Below are positions 27,892 through 37,390 of a DNA stretch of 64,000 nt, one piece after another; position 1 is the stretch's first letter, and each line of letters opens with the position of its first letter. A program made the position numbers and the translations under genes. Source of the stretch: Mycobacterium marseillense (GTDB lineage: Bacteria; Actinomycetota; Actinomycetes; Mycobacteriales; Mycobacteriaceae); assembly GCF_010731675.1 (NCBI RefSeq), contig NZ_AP022584.1, positions 2,790,001 through 2,854,000 on the forward strand, given 5' to 3'. The notes under the pieces were generated by a model, which made no database searches, had not been told where the DNA came from, and saw only the letters and a program-made list of their open reading frames with translations.

Positions 27892-29223
27892 ATGAGCGAC
27901 AACCTGTGGCTGCACTTCTCCCGGCACGGCCCGGGAATCACGCCGCCGATCATCACCCGCGGCGAGGGCGTCACCATCTTCGACGACCGCGGCAAGAGCT
28001 ACCTCGACGGCCTGTCGGGGCTGTTCACCGTGCAGGTCGGCCACGGCCGCGCCGAGCTCGCCGAGGCCGCCGCCCGGCAGGCGGGCACGCTCGCGTTCTT
28101 CCCGCTGTGGGGGTATGCCACCCCGACCGCGATCGATCTCGCCGAGCGTCTCGCGGGCTACACGCCGGGCGACCTGAACCGGGTGTTCTTCACCACCGGC
28201 GGCACCGAGGCGGTCGAGACCGCGTGGAAACTGGCCAAGCAATATTTCAAGCTGACCGGCAAACCCGGTAAGCACAAGGTGATTTCGCGTTCGGTCGCCT
28301 ACCACGGCACCACTCAGGGGGCCCTGGCGATCACCGGGCTGCCGCGTTACAAGGCGCCGTTCGAGCCGGTGACGCCCGGCGGGTTTCGGGTGCCCAACAC
28401 CAACTTCTATCGCGCGCCGGAACCGTTGCGCACCGACCCGAAGGCCTTCGGGCAGTGGGCCGCGGACCGCATCGCCGAGGCCATCGAATTCGAGGGTCCC
28501 GACACCGTGGCCGCGGTGTTCCTGGAGCCGGTGCAGAACGCCGGTGGCAGCATCCCGCCTCCCCCAGGCTATTTCGAGCGAGTACGCGAGATCTGCGACG
28601 AATACGACGTGCTGCTGGTCTCCGACGAGGTGATCTGCGCGTTCGGCCGCATCGGGTCGATGTTCGCCTGTGCCGACTTCGGCTACGTGCCCGACATGAT
28701 CACCTGCGCCAAGGGAATGACGTCGGGCTACTCACCGATCGGCGCCATGATCGCCAGCGAGCGCCTGTTCGAGCCATTCAACGACGGCGCGACGATGTTC
28801 CCGCACGGCTATACCTTTGGCGGCCATCCGGTTTCGGCGGCCGTCGGGCTGGCCAACCTCGACATCTTCGAGCGCGAGGGGCTCAACGATCACGTCAGGA
28901 CCAACGCGCCCGCCTTCCGCGCCACCCTGGAAAAGCTCTACGACCTGCCGATCGTCGGCGACGTACGCGGCGAGGGTTTCTTCTACGGCGTGGAACTGGT
29001 CAAGGACAAGGCGACCAAGCAGACGTTCAGCGACGACGAGCGTCGGCCGCTGCTGGCCCGGGTCGGTGCGGCGCTGTTCGACGCCGGACTGTATTGCCGC
29101 ACCGACGACCGCGGCGATTCCGTCATTCAGCTGGCGCCACCGTTGATCAGCGGCCAGGCCGAATTCGACACCATCGAGGCCGCGCTGCGCGAGGTGCTCA
29201 CGCAGGCCCATGCGCGGCTCTAG
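27892..29223 (+). CDS. Class III omega-aminotransferase (Rv3329-like)
   Basis: PLP-dependent aminotransferase, 443 residues. It transfers an amino group from an omega-amino acid or amine to an acceptor such as pyruvate. Visible: TTGGTEAVETAWKLAKQYF (phosphate-binding), the YHGTT block with the aromatic stacking residue, DEVICAFGR with the PLP Asp, and the Schiff-base Lys in ITCAKGMTSGYSPIG. The C-terminal domain ends with IQLAPPLI. Substrate unknown; the M. tuberculosis orthologue Rv3329 sits next to sigJ in the same divergent arrangement. ATG lies 8 nt after TACGCT, suggesting a leaderless mRNA. Confidence 0.92.
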   Translation: MSDNLWLHFSRHGPGITPPIITRGEGVTIFDDRGKSYLDGLSGLFTVQVGHGRAELAEAAARQAGTLAFFPLWGYATPTAIDLAERLAGYTPGDLNRVFFTTGGTEAVETAWKLAKQYFKLTGKPGKHKVISRSVAYHGTTQGALAITGLPRYKAPFEPVTPGGFRVPNTNFYRAPEPLRTDPKAFGQWAADRIAEAIEFEGPDTVAAVFLEPVQNAGGSIPPPPGYFERVREICDEYDVLLVSDEVICAFGRIGSMFACADFGYVPDMITCAKGMTSGYSPIGAMIASERLFEPFNDGATMFPHGYTFGGHPVSAAVGLANLDIFEREGLNDHVRTNAPAFRATLEKLYDLPIVGDVRGEGFFYGVELVKDKATKQTFSDDERRPLLARVGAALFDAGLYCRTDDRGDSVIQLAPPLISGQAEFDTIEAALREVLTQAHARL

Positions 29224-29230
29224 CCGGATG

Positions 29231-29275
29231 GTGGCGACCCGCTGCGCCCGGCTACGCCGCGCTTGCGATCGCCAC
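29231..29275 (+). repeat. Family A 45-bp repeat, single copy between converging genes
   Basis: GTGGCGACCCGCTGCGCCCG...GCGATCGCCAC, exactly 45 bp, fills the 51-bp gap between the aminotransferase stop (29223) and the stop of the next, opposite gene (29275-29277). Its inverted ends would give a hairpin readable from both sides, so it may act as a bidirectional terminator. Confidence 0.85.
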
Positions 29276-29589
29276 TAGCCCGCGCGCCTGACCGCGTCGG
29301 CGGCCAGCATCACCTCGCGGGCGTGCGGGGCGCTGGGACTGCGCCCGAACCTTGAGACGGCGTTGCACAGCCAGGCCAGCGCTGAGCGCAGCTCGGGCTC
29401 GGTGGCGGCGTCGCGGTGCGACGCGAGTTCCGCCAGCACCCGATCGAGACCGGAACGCCGCACCTGGGTGGCCTTCTCGACCTGGTTGAGCAGATCCTTC
29501 AGCGGGCGCGGGGCGGCACCGGGCACCCCACCCCGCGTGCGCCGCAGCCTCGCCCACAATCGGTTGTCGGAAATGGCAAACCCTCGCAA
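29275..29589 (-). CDS. Small helical hypothetical protein
   Basis: 104-residue frame starting at the only usable start codon (TTG) in the region. The sequence is a plausible all-helical globular protein: WARLRRTRGGVPGAAP, then LKDLLNQVEKATQVRRSGLDRVLAELASHRDAATEPELRSALAWLCNAVSRFGR with regular heptad-like spacing. The frame continues open upstream (reading PARIDLRGF and beyond) without a start codon, so the N-terminus is uncertain. It converges with the aminotransferase and diverges from dacB1. I do not recognise the family and found no motif. Confidence 0.5.
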   Translation of the reverse strand: MRGFAISDNRLWARLRRTRGGVPGAAPRPLKDLLNQVEKATQVRRSGLDRVLAELASHRDAATEPELRSALAWLCNAVSRFGRSPSAPHAREVMLAADAVRRAG

Positions 29590-29715
29590 GTCGATGCGGG
29601 CGGGCGCTTTCCCGCGGACCGCGCGCCCAGCGTATCCCGGGCCGCCCGGCCCTGCTGAGTAACTTCCGTCCCATCAGTCACAGCGCGGCTCCCCGGATTC
29701 GGGCCTTCGATCGCA

Positions 29716-29721
29716 TAATGT
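29716..29721 (+). promoter_or_regulatory. -10 hexamer of dacB1
   Basis: TAATGT ends 9 nt before the ATG of dacB1 (29731); GCATAAT overlaps it. No clear ribosome-binding site follows, so a leaderless or near-leaderless transcript is likely. Confidence 0.45.
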
Positions 29722-29730
29722 GCACAGACG

Positions 29731-30972
29731 ATGAGCTTCCTACGTTCGATGTCATGCCTGGTCGCAGCGGGTTTCGTGGCCTGGGCCCCCGCCGCGATGG
29801 CGCTACCGCTCGCCAACGCCGAACCCGGCGCCGAACCCAACGCCGCACCCGCGAGCTGCCCGTACAAGGTGTCCACTCCGCCGGCGGTCGACTCGTCGGA
29901 GGTCCCCACCGCCGGCGATCCCCCGATCCCGCTGGCCGTGCCCGCCAAGCCCGTCGGCGGTGACGCCCTGGGTAGCTGCGGCATTGTCGCGGCGCCGAAC
30001 ACGCCGCCGCTCCCGGGCGACGTGTCCGCCGAGGCCTGGCTGGTGGCGGACCTGGACAGCGGCGCGGTCATCGCCGCCAAGGACCCGCACGGGCGCCACC
30101 GCCCGGCCAGCATCATCAAGGTGTTGGTGGCGATGGCCTCCATCAACGCCCTCAACCTGAACAAGTCGGTGTCCGGAACCGCCGACGACGCGGCCGCCGA
30201 GGGCACCAAGGTCGGCGTTCAGGAAGGCGGCGTGTTCACCGTCAACCAGCTGCTGCACGGGCTGTTGATGCATTCCGGCAACGACGCCGCCCACGCGCTG
30301 GCCATGCAGCTCGGCGGCATGGCGCAAGCGCTGGAGAAGATCAACGTGCTGGCCGCCAAGCTCGGCGGCCAGGACACCCGGGTAGCGTCGCCGTCTGGGT
30401 TGGACGCGCCCGGCATGAGCACCTCGGCCTACGACGTCGGGCTGTTCTATCGCTACGCGTGGCAGAACCCCACGTTCGCCAACATCGTCGCGACCCGGAC
30501 CTTCGACTTCCCCGGCCACGGCGACCACCCCGGCTACGAGCTGGAGAACGACAACCAGCTGCTCTACAAGTATCCCGGCGCCCTGGGCGGCAAGACCGGC
30601 TACACCGACGACGCGGGCCAGACGTTCGTGGGCGCGGCCAACCACGACGGGCGGCGGTTGGTGGCGGTGCTGCTGCACGGGACGCGGCAGCCGATCGCGC
30701 CGTGGGAGCAGGCCGCGCATCTGCTGGACTACGGGTTCGCCACCCCGCAGGGCACTCAGGTCGGCTCGCTGGTCGCGCCCGACCCGTCCCTGGCGCCGGC
30801 CCAGACCGACACCGCCGCCGACCGGGCCGCCACCAACGCTGCGGCGGGCGCGATCATCCCGTCGGCGGACGCCTTGCCGGTCCGGGTGGGCGTCGCTGTC
30901 ATCGGCGCCATCATCGTGTTTAGCTTGATCATGGCCGCACGCTCGATGAACCGCCGACCCCAACACCGCTGA
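29731..30972 (+). CDS. dacB1: D-alanyl-D-alanine carboxypeptidase DacB1
   Basis: Penicillin-binding protein of the peptidase S11 type that trims the terminal D-Ala of peptidoglycan stem peptides in the periplasm. 413 residues. Signal peptide about 1-30 (cleavage near ANA). Active-site motifs: SIIK (Ser about 127, in RPASIIKVL), SGN (HSGNDAAH) and KTG (GGKTGYTDD). A proline-rich region (about 45-95) links the signal to the catalytic domain, and a C-terminal transmembrane helix ([18 protein letters not shown]) anchors it to the membrane. Same as Rv3330. Followed after 6 bp by sugI and then nagA, an operon combining wall trimming, sugar uptake and amino-sugar recycling. Confidence 0.94.
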   Translation: MSFLRSMSCLVAAGFVAWAPAAMALPLANAEPGAEPNAAPASCPYKVSTPPAVDSSEVPTAGDPPIPLAVPAKPVGGDALGSCGIVAAPNTPPLPGDVSAEAWLVADLDSGAVIAAKDPHGRHRPASIIKVLVAMASINALNLNKSVSGTADDAAAEGTKVGVQEGGVFTVNQLLHGLLMHSGNDAAHALAMQLGGMAQALEKINVLAAKLGGQDTRVASPSGLDAPGMSTSAYDVGLFYRYAWQNPTFANIVATRTFDFPGHGDHPGYELENDNQLLYKYPGALGGKTGYTDDAGQTFVGAANHDGRRLVAVLLHGTRQPIAPWEQAAHLLDYGFATPQGTQVGSLVAPDPSLAPAQTDTAADRAATNAAAGAIIPSADALPVRVGVAVIGAIIVFSLIMAARSMNRRPQHR

Positions 30973-30978
30973 CCGCCG

Positions 30979-32331
30979 GTGGCCACCGGATCGCGGAGCG
31001 GCCTGCTGGTCGGGCTGACCGCCGCCAGCGTGGGTCTCATCTACGGCTACGACCTGTCCATCATCGCCGGTGCGCAGTTGTTCGTCACCGAGGAATTCGG
31101 ACTGTCCACCCGGCAACAGGAACTGCTGACGACGATGGTGGTGATCGGCCAGATCATCGGGGCGCTCGGCGCCGGTGTGCTGGCCAACGTGATCGGGCGC
31201 AAAAAGTCGGTGGTGCTGATCCTGTTCGCCTACGCGGCTTTCGCGCTGCTGGCCGCGTTCTCGGTGTCGCTGCCAATGCTGCTGGCCGCGCGTCTGCTCG
31301 TCGGCCTGACGATCGGCGTCACGGTGGTGGTCGTCCCGGTGTACGTGGCCGAGTCGGCCCCCACGGCGGTGCGCGGGTCGCTGCTGACGGCCTACCAGCT
31401 GGCGATCGTCAGCGGGCTCATCGTCGGATACGTGACCGGTTACCTGCTGGCCGGCACGCACGGCTGGCGGTGGATGCTGGGGTTGGCGTGCGTGCCCGCA
31501 ATGCTGTTGGCGCCGTTGGTGCTTCGGATGCCCGACACGGCCCGGTGGTATGTGCTCAAAGGCCGGCGCGACGACGCCCGGGCGGCGCTGCTGCGGGTGG
31601 AGCCCGACGCGCAGGCCGACGACGAGCTGGCCGATATCAGCCGCGCGGTCAGCGAAGGGAGCGGCCGGCTCTCCGACATGCTGCCGGAAATGGTTCGCAG
31701 GCCCTATCTTCGGGCGACGATCTTCGTCGTCGTTCTCGGCTTCCTGATCCAGATCACCGGTATCAACGCGATCATCTACTACAGTCCCCGGATATTTCAG
31801 GCCATGGGCTTCACCGGCAATTTCGCGCTGCTGGGTCTGCCGGCGCTGGTCCAGGTGGCCGGATTGGCGGCGGTCGGCACGGCGCTGTTGCTGGTCGACC
31901 GGGTGGGCCGGCGGCCAATCCTGTTGTGCGGCACCGCCATGATGATCGGCGCCGATGTCGTGCTGATGGCCGTGTTCGGCCGTGGGATCGGCGGCGCGGT
32001 CGCCGGGTTTGCCGGCGTGCTGCTGTTCATCTTCGGCTACACCATGGGTTTCGGTTCCCTGGGCTGGGTGTACGCCAGCGAAAGCTTCCCGTCCCGGCTG
32101 CGCTCCATCGGGTCGAGCACCATGCTGACCTCCAACCTGGTAGCCAACGCCATCATCGCCGCCGTCTTTCTGTCCATGCTGCATTCCTTGGGCGGCGCCG
32201 GGACTTTCGCGGCGTTCGCCGCGCTCGCGTTGATCGCCTTCGTGTTCGTCTACCGGTACGCGCCGGAGACCAAGGGCCGCCAGCTCGAGGACATCCGCCA
32301 CTTCTGGGAGAACGGCGGCCGGTGGGACTGA
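30979..32331 (+). CDS. sugI: Major facilitator sugar transporter SugI
   Basis: Membrane transporter of the sugar porter family (MFS), 450 residues with about twelve predicted transmembrane helices. Family signatures: ANVIGRKKSVVL after helix 2, the loop motif PVYVAESAPTAVRG, the central-loop PDTARWYV, VDRVGRRPILL after helix 8, and the C-terminal PETKGRQLEDI. Probably imports a sugar by proton symport; the substrate is not known. The GTG start follows dacB1 by 6 bp and is somewhat shorter than the annotated M. tuberculosis Rv3331. Overlaps nagA by 10 bp, implying coupled translation. Confidence 0.92.
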   Translation: MATGSRSGLLVGLTAASVGLIYGYDLSIIAGAQLFVTEEFGLSTRQQELLTTMVVIGQIIGALGAGVLANVIGRKKSVVLILFAYAAFALLAAFSVSLPMLLAARLLVGLTIGVTVVVVPVYVAESAPTAVRGSLLTAYQLAIVSGLIVGYVTGYLLAGTHGWRWMLGLACVPAMLLAPLVLRMPDTARWYVLKGRRDDARAALLRVEPDAQADDELADISRAVSEGSGRLSDMLPEMVRRPYLRATIFVVVLGFLIQITGINAIIYYSPRIFQAMGFTGNFALLGLPALVQVAGLAAVGTALLLVDRVGRRPILLCGTAMMIGADVVLMAVFGRGIGGAVAGFAGVLLFIFGYTMGFGSLGWVYASESFPSRLRSIGSSTMLTSNLVANAIIAAVFLSMLHSLGGAGTFAAFAALALIAFVFVYRYAPETKGRQLEDIRHFWENGGRWD

Positions 32332-33443
32332 TCGCCGCGGGAACCATGGTCCTGGACGGGCGCATGTGTCGGCCCGGCTGGCTCGAAACCTCCGGCGGGC
32401 GGATCGCGGCCTGCGCGCCCGGCCCGCCGCCGCGCCCGCCCGACCGCGACTTCCCCGATGGCGTTGTGGCGCCAGGGTTTATCGACATGCACGTGCACGG
32501 CGGGGGCGGGGCTTCCTACACCGACGCCGACGGCATCGGTGCGGCCGCCGCCTTCCACCTGCGTCACGGCACCACCACGACGCTGGCCAGCCTGGTGACC
32601 ACGGCCCCCTCGGAGCTGCTCAGCGGGGTGCGCGCGCTCACCGACGCCACCAGGCGCGGCACGATCGCGGGCATCCATCTCGAAGGCCCCTGGCTGAGCC
32701 GGGCACACTGCGGGGCCCACGACCGCACCCAGATGCGCGACCCGGACCCCGGCGAGATCGACGCGGTGCTGACCGCCGGCGGCGGCGTGATCAAGATGGT
32801 CACGCTGGCGCCGGAGCTGCCCGGGGCCGAGGCCGCGATCCGGCGTTTCGTGGACGCGGGAGTCGTTGTGGCGGTGGGGCATACCGACGCCAGCTACGAG
32901 CAGACCCGGCACGCCATCGCGCTGGGCGCCACGGTCGGCACGCATCTGTTCAACGCGATGCCGCCGCTGCATCATCGCGAGCCCGGCCCGGCGCTCGCGT
33001 TGCTGCGGGATGAGCGGGTCACAGTCGAGCTCATCGCCGACGGCGTGCACCTGCACCCGGACGTAGCACGCGCGGTGATCGAGGCGGCCGGCGCTGATCG
33101 GGTCGCCGTGATCACCGACGCGATCGCCGCGGCGGGCCGCCCCGACGGCGTGTATCGACTCGGTGCGGTGCGCATCGATGTGGTCTCCGGCGTCGCGCGG
33201 GTGCAGGGGACGTCGACGATCGCGGGGAGCACGGCCACCATGGATCAGCTGTTCGCCAGGGTGGCCGCCGACGCCGGCCTTGCCGCGGCGGTGCAGGTGA
33301 CGTCGGCGACGCCGGCACGCGCGCTCGCGCTCGACCGGGTGGGCAGCCTGCGCCCGGGCTACGACGCCAATCTTGTGGTGCTCGACCGTGATTTGCGGGT
33401 GACCGCCGTCCTGGCCCACGGCGAATGGCGGGTTGGAGAGTAG
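32322..33443 (+). CDS. nagA: N-acetylglucosamine-6-phosphate deacetylase
   Basis: Removes the acetyl group from N-acetylglucosamine-6-phosphate, yielding glucosamine-6-phosphate for wall precursor synthesis or glycolysis. 373 residues of amidohydrolase TIM barrel: DMHVHGGGG (HxH metal pair), IHLEGPW with the metal Glu, VGHTDASYEQT, THLFNAMPPLHHREPG, IADGVHLHPD, and catalytic Asp in VITDAI. The GTG at 32322 lies inside the end of sugI (10-bp overlap) and begins VGLIAAGTMVLDG, the expected N-terminal strand. Corresponds to Rv3332. Third gene of dacB1-sugI-nagA. Confidence 0.94.
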   Translation: MGLIAAGTMVLDGRMCRPGWLETSGGRIAACAPGPPPRPPDRDFPDGVVAPGFIDMHVHGGGGASYTDADGIGAAAAFHLRHGTTTTLASLVTTAPSELLSGVRALTDATRRGTIAGIHLEGPWLSRAHCGAHDRTQMRDPDPGEIDAVLTAGGGVIKMVTLAPELPGAEAAIRRFVDAGVVVAVGHTDASYEQTRHAIALGATVGTHLFNAMPPLHHREPGPALALLRDERVTVELIADGVHLHPDVARAVIEAAGADRVAVITDAIAAAGRPDGVYRLGAVRIDVVSGVARVQGTSTIAGSTATMDQLFARVAADAGLAAAVQVTSATPARALALDRVGSLRPGYDANLVVLDRDLRVTAVLAHGEWRVGE

Positions 33444-33458
33444 CCGATCGACCTGGCG

Positions 33459-33485
33459 TGTCACACGTCGCGCCGCGGCCTCGTC
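33459..33485 (+). promoter_or_regulatory. Perfect ECF41 (SigJ)-type promoter upstream of doxX
   Basis: TGTCACA (33459-33465), exactly 16 bp, then CGTC (33482-33485): a full match to the ECF41 promoter consensus. The transcript would begin near 33492, giving a short leader with a GGAGG site before the DoxX start at 33521. A perfect 10-bp palindrome TGACGCGTCA (33493-33502) covers the predicted start and could be an operator. Confidence 0.75.
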
Positions 33486-33520
33486 ATAGGTGTGACGCGT
33501 CATCGAATACGGAGGTCACC

Positions 33521-33889
33521 ATGAATGCGCTGCTGTGGACGCTGCAGGGATTGCTCGCCGCCATCTTCCTCGCCTCGGGGCTGGCCAAGATCAGCATGCC
33601 CCGGGAGCGGCTGCTCGCGACGGGCCAGACCGGCATCGCGCCCTTTCCCATGCCCGTGGTGCGCGTCACCGCGTTCTGCGAATTGCTGGCCGCCCTAGGC
33701 CTTGTCCTGCCCCGGCTGGTCGGCGTCGCGGAGTTCCTCATCCCGGCCGCCGCCGGCGGGCTCGCGATCGTCATGGTCGGCGCCATGGCCTCGCACACGT
33801 ATCTTCGCGAACCCCGCAGCGTCGCAGTGAACGTGGCGATCTTCGTCGCCGCCATCACCGTGGTCGTCGGCAGGGCGGCCGGGCTGTGA
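33521..33889 (+). CDS. DoxX-family membrane protein
   Basis: 122-residue integral membrane protein with four predicted helices: LLWTLQGLLAAIFLASGLAKI (the SGLAKI end is typical of DoxX), VVRVTAFCELLAALGLVLP, VAEFLIPAAAGGLAIVMVGAMASHT, and VNVAIFVAAITVVVGRAAGL. DoxX relatives take part in membrane redox systems and, in M. tuberculosis, in an oxidoreductase complex with SodA. Clear GGAGG site 6 nt before the ATG. A perfect ECF41 promoter precedes it, which links it to SigJ encoded 6 kb away and to the CMD-family redox gene. It is not the M. tuberculosis gene expected at this position. Confidence 0.86.
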   Translation: MNALLWTLQGLLAAIFLASGLAKISMPRERLLATGQTGIAPFPMPVVRVTAFCELLAALGLVLPRLVGVAEFLIPAAAGGLAIVMVGAMASHTYLREPRSVAVNVAIFVAAITVVVGRAAGL

Positions 33890-33947
33890 GCCCGAATCCG
33901 TTTCGCCGTCCGCCTTGGCTTAACATCGGAGCCGTCAGCACCTGACA

Positions 33948-33990
33948 CCGGACGAGGGGCCCCGTACCCGGCCAGCGACAAGACGGCGCC
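33948..33990 (+). promoter_or_regulatory. Guanidine-III (ykkC-III) riboswitch
   Basis: The sequence CCGGACGAGG...CCCCGTACCCGG...CAGCGACAAGACGGCGCC reproduces the conserved ykkC-III/guanidine-III aptamer core almost base for base, including GGACGAGG, CGTACCCGG and ACAAGACGGCGC that form the pseudoknotted guanidinium site. It ends 2 nt before the GGAGG ribosome-binding site (33993-33997) of the guanidine exporter gene, so ligand binding should change access of the ribosome. TAACAT at 33921-33926 is a likely -10. Confidence 0.9.
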
Positions 33991-34003
33991 GTGGAGGTGC
34001 GCA

Positions 34004-34318
34004 ATGGCATGGCTCGTCTTGATCGCGTCGGGGGTCCTGGAGGCGGTGTGGGCGACCGCCCTCAACAAGTCCGACGGCTTCCACCGGCTCGGCCCTTCGC
34101 TGGCCTTCGTTGGCGCGCTGGCGCTTTCGATGGCCGGGCTGGCGACCGCGATGCGCACCCTACCGGTCGGAACCAGTTACGCCGTGTGGGTCGGCGTCGG
34201 GGCCGTGCTCACGGTGGGCTACGCGGCGTTGATCGGCGAGGAGCCGGCGTCGTTGACCAAGCTGTTGCTGATCGCCGGGATCGTGGCGTGCATAGCGGGT
34301 TTGAAGCTGGTCAGCTAG
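34004..34318 (+). CDS. sugE: SMR-family guanidinium exporter (SugE/Gdx)
   Basis: Small multidrug resistance protein, 104 residues with four transmembrane helices, working as an antiparallel dimer that exchanges protons for guanidinium. The essential membrane Glu13 is present (MAWLVLIASGVLE), followed by the VWATALNKSDGF loop, LPVGTSYAVWVGVGAV (the Tyr/Trp/Gly motif of helix 3) and a C-terminal helix ending GLKLVS. The guanidine-III riboswitch immediately upstream strongly supports the Gdx (guanidinium) subtype over EmrE-like drug export. GGAGG lies 6 nt before the ATG. Its stop overlaps the stop of the convergent YihY gene (CTAG). Confidence 0.93.
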   Translation: MAWLVLIASGVLEAVWATALNKSDGFHRLGPSLAFVGALALSMAGLATAMRTLPVGTSYAVWVGVGAVLTVGYAALIGEEPASLTKLLLIAGIVACIAGLKLVS

Positions 34319-35352
34319 CGGCCGCGGCGGGCGAACCCGGCGATCCGGGAAAGCGCCAGCGCCCCAATGGCTCCCATCGCCATCGCGGTCAGCGTCTGGC
34401 GGGTGTTCAGACCTTCATCCATGTGCACCCGCGGCGCGATGATCGCCGGAGCCGGGGGCTCGACGTGATGGTCGCGCGGATCGGTGGATGCCGTCGCCGC
34501 CCACGCCGTGCAGAACAGGACGAGATAGGCGGTGATGTAGGCGAACACCATCAACCCCAGCACCGGACCGAACGCGGCGCCCGCGGGGCTGCGCAACACC
34601 GTCTTCAGATAGATCGACGCCACCTGTTTGAACACTTCGAAGCCGACGGCTGCGATCAGCCCAGCCCGCATCGAATCGACGAAGCTGACCTTTTCCCGGG
34701 GCAGGCGCGCGATCATCCACGTGAACAGCAGCCACGACACCAGCGTCGCGATCACGATCGAGAAGAGCCAGAACAGCCAGTCGAACACCGCAAACTGCGG
34801 TACCCCAAGCCATTTCAGCAGCGTGGCCATGGGCGCGGCGTGGCCGACGGTGGTCAGCGCGACGGTGGCCACGATCACCGCGAACGTACCCACCATCGCC
34901 AGCAGATCGGAGAACTTGCCCCGCACGAAGCCCTCCGATTCGAGGTGGGAGTCCCACCACATCTCGGTCAGCGCCTGCCGCAAATGCGAAATCCAGCCCA
35001 GGCCCGCCCACACCGCGGTGACCAGACCGATGACACCGACCGAAGTCCGCGCATCGATCGCCGAGTTCATCAACTCCTGCAGTTGGTTACCCAGCGTGCC
35101 CGTCACCTGCGAGCGGATGTGATCGTCAATCGTGCTCAGCAGGTGTGGCCGTCGGGCCAGCACGAATCCGAACACCGCGAAACCGACCATGAGCAAGGGG
35201 AACAACGCGAAAATCGTGTAATACGTGAGGCCCGCGGCAAAGAAGCCGCCGTTGCGCTCGTCGAAACGCTGGTAGGCGCGGATGACATGGTCGAGCCACC
35301 CGTACCGGGCCCGCAGCCGATCAAGAATGCCTTCCTCGGCCGGCTCGCTCAT
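34315..35352 (-). CDS. YihY/BrkB-family inner membrane protein
   Basis: 345-residue protein of the YihY/virulence factor BrkB family, once mistaken for ribonuclease BN. About six transmembrane helices: FAAGLTYYTIFALFPLLMVGFAVFGFV (with the family motif AAGLTYYT), VGVIGLVTAVWAGLGWISHLRQAL, the AVIVATVALTTVGHAAP and WLFWLFSIVIATLVSWLLF segments, and VLGLMVFAYITAYLVLFCTAW. The C-terminal tail carries an additional short hydrophobic stretch and ends GFARRGR. Function unknown. Corresponds to Rv3335c, though longer. It follows trpS by 11 bp and is probably co-transcribed with it. Confidence 0.9.
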   Translation of the reverse strand: MSEPAEEGILDRLRARYGWLDHVIRAYQRFDERNGGFFAAGLTYYTIFALFPLLMVGFAVFGFVLARRPHLLSTIDDHIRSQVTGTLGNQLQELMNSAIDARTSVGVIGLVTAVWAGLGWISHLRQALTEMWWDSHLESEGFVRGKFSDLLAMVGTFAVIVATVALTTVGHAAPMATLLKWLGVPQFAVFDWLFWLFSIVIATLVSWLLFTWMIARLPREKVSFVDSMRAGLIAAVGFEVFKQVASIYLKTVLRSPAGAAFGPVLGLMVFAYITAYLVLFCTAWAATASTDPRDHHVEPPAPAIIAPRVHMDEGLNTRQTLTAMAMGAIGALALSRIAGFARRGR

Positions 35353-35363
35353 GGTGAAACTTC

Positions 35364-36398
<1,035 letters not shown>

Positions 36399-36511
36399 TC
36401 ACGCGCGACCGCCGGCGCTCAGTGTGCGGCCACCCGCACGTTCGGCGCCGAGTGTGCGGCGAGCCGCGCGCTCGCGATCAGGCCGTGTTGCGGTACCGGC
36501 GGTACCGCCTT

Positions 36512-36517
36512 TAATGT
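36512..36517 (+). promoter_or_regulatory. -10 hexamer of the alpha/beta hydrolase gene
   Basis: TAATGT lies 6 nt before the ATG at 36524 with no ribosome-binding site between, the leaderless pattern. Confidence 0.5.
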
Positions 36518-36523
36518 CGGATT

Positions 36524-37390
36524 ATGACGACTCGTACGCCGACCCACCTCGGCCCTGAGGATGGTTCCGGGGAGCCGGTCGTGCTGCTGCACGGCTTTTT
36601 GATGTCGCAGACGGTATGGGATCCGGTCGCGCCGCGGCTGGCCGACACCGGCCGCTACGAGGTCTTCGCCCCGACCATGGCCGGGCACAACGGCGGGCCC
36701 TACGCGGGCACCTGGCTGCTGAGCTCGTCGGTGCTGGCCGACCACGTCGAGCGTCAGCTCGACGAACTCGGGTGGGAGACCGCGCACCTGGTCGGCAACT
36801 CGCTGGGCGGCTGGGTGGCGTTCGAACTCGAGCGGCGCGGGCGGGCGCGCAGCGTCACCGGCGTCGGGGCCGCGGGCGGCTGGACGCGCTGGAGCCCGGT
36901 CAAATTCGAGGTCATCAGCAAGTTCATCGCCGGCATGCCGATCCTGGGGCTGGCCCGGCTGCTGGGCCAGCGCGCGTTGCGGCTGCCGCTGAGCCGCCGG
37001 CTGGCCACCCTGCCGCTGAGCGCGACGCCGGCGGGGGTCAGCGAGGAGCAGCTGTGCGCCGTGGTCGACGACGCCGCGCATTGCCCGGCCTATTTCCAGC
37101 TGCTGATCAAGTCGCTGGTGGCGCCGGGGCTGCTGGAGCTGGCGCAGACCGCGGTGCCCGTGCAGCTGGTGCTGTGCGAGAAGGACCGCGTGGTGCCGCC
37201 CAGCAGGTTCAGCCGGCATTTCACCGACTTTTTGCCCGAGGGAACCAAGATCACCAAGCTCGACGGCGTCGGACACGTGCCGATGTTCGAGGCGCCCGAA
37301 CGCATCACCGCGGCCATCGCCGACTTCATCGACGAGTGCGCCGCCGGCCCGGACCGGCTTTCCGACCGGCACCGGCCGCCGGCTAGCTAG
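36524..37390 (+). CDS. Alpha/beta hydrolase (intact form of Rv3337/Rv3338)
   Basis: 288-residue serine hydrolase. [13 protein letters not shown] (oxyanion region), nucleophile elbow GNSLGG (Ser about 92), a cap region (about 125-200), then an Asp in [13 protein letters not shown] and the catalytic His in [14 protein letters not shown]. In M. tuberculosis this gene is annotated as two consecutive ORFs, Rv3337 and Rv3338; here one frame covers both parts with the complete triad, so the split there looks like gene decay. Substrate unknown. ATG supported by a TAATGT -10 6 nt upstream. The 3' end overlaps icd1 by 8 bp tail-to-tail. Confidence 0.9.
   Translation: MTTRTPTHLGPEDGSGEPVVLLHGFLMSQTVWDPVAPRLADTGRYEVFAPTMAGHNGGPYAGTWLLSSSVLADHVERQLDELGWETAHLVGNSLGGWVAFELERRGRARSVTGVGAAGGWTRWSPVKFEVISKFIAGMPILGLARLLGQRALRLPLSRRLATLPLSATPAGVSEEQLCAVVDDAAHCPAYFQLLIKSLVAPGLLELAQTAVPVQLVLCEKDRVVPPSRFSRHFTDFLPEGTKITKLDGVGHVPMFEAPERITAAIADFIDECAAGPDRLSDRHRPPAS

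Noticed and set aside
29803..32301. 832-codon minus-strand frame opposite dacB1 and sugI
   Set aside because: Composition (His, Gln, Asp, Arg, Gly) is that of antisense high-GC sequence and both genes beneath it are well supported.
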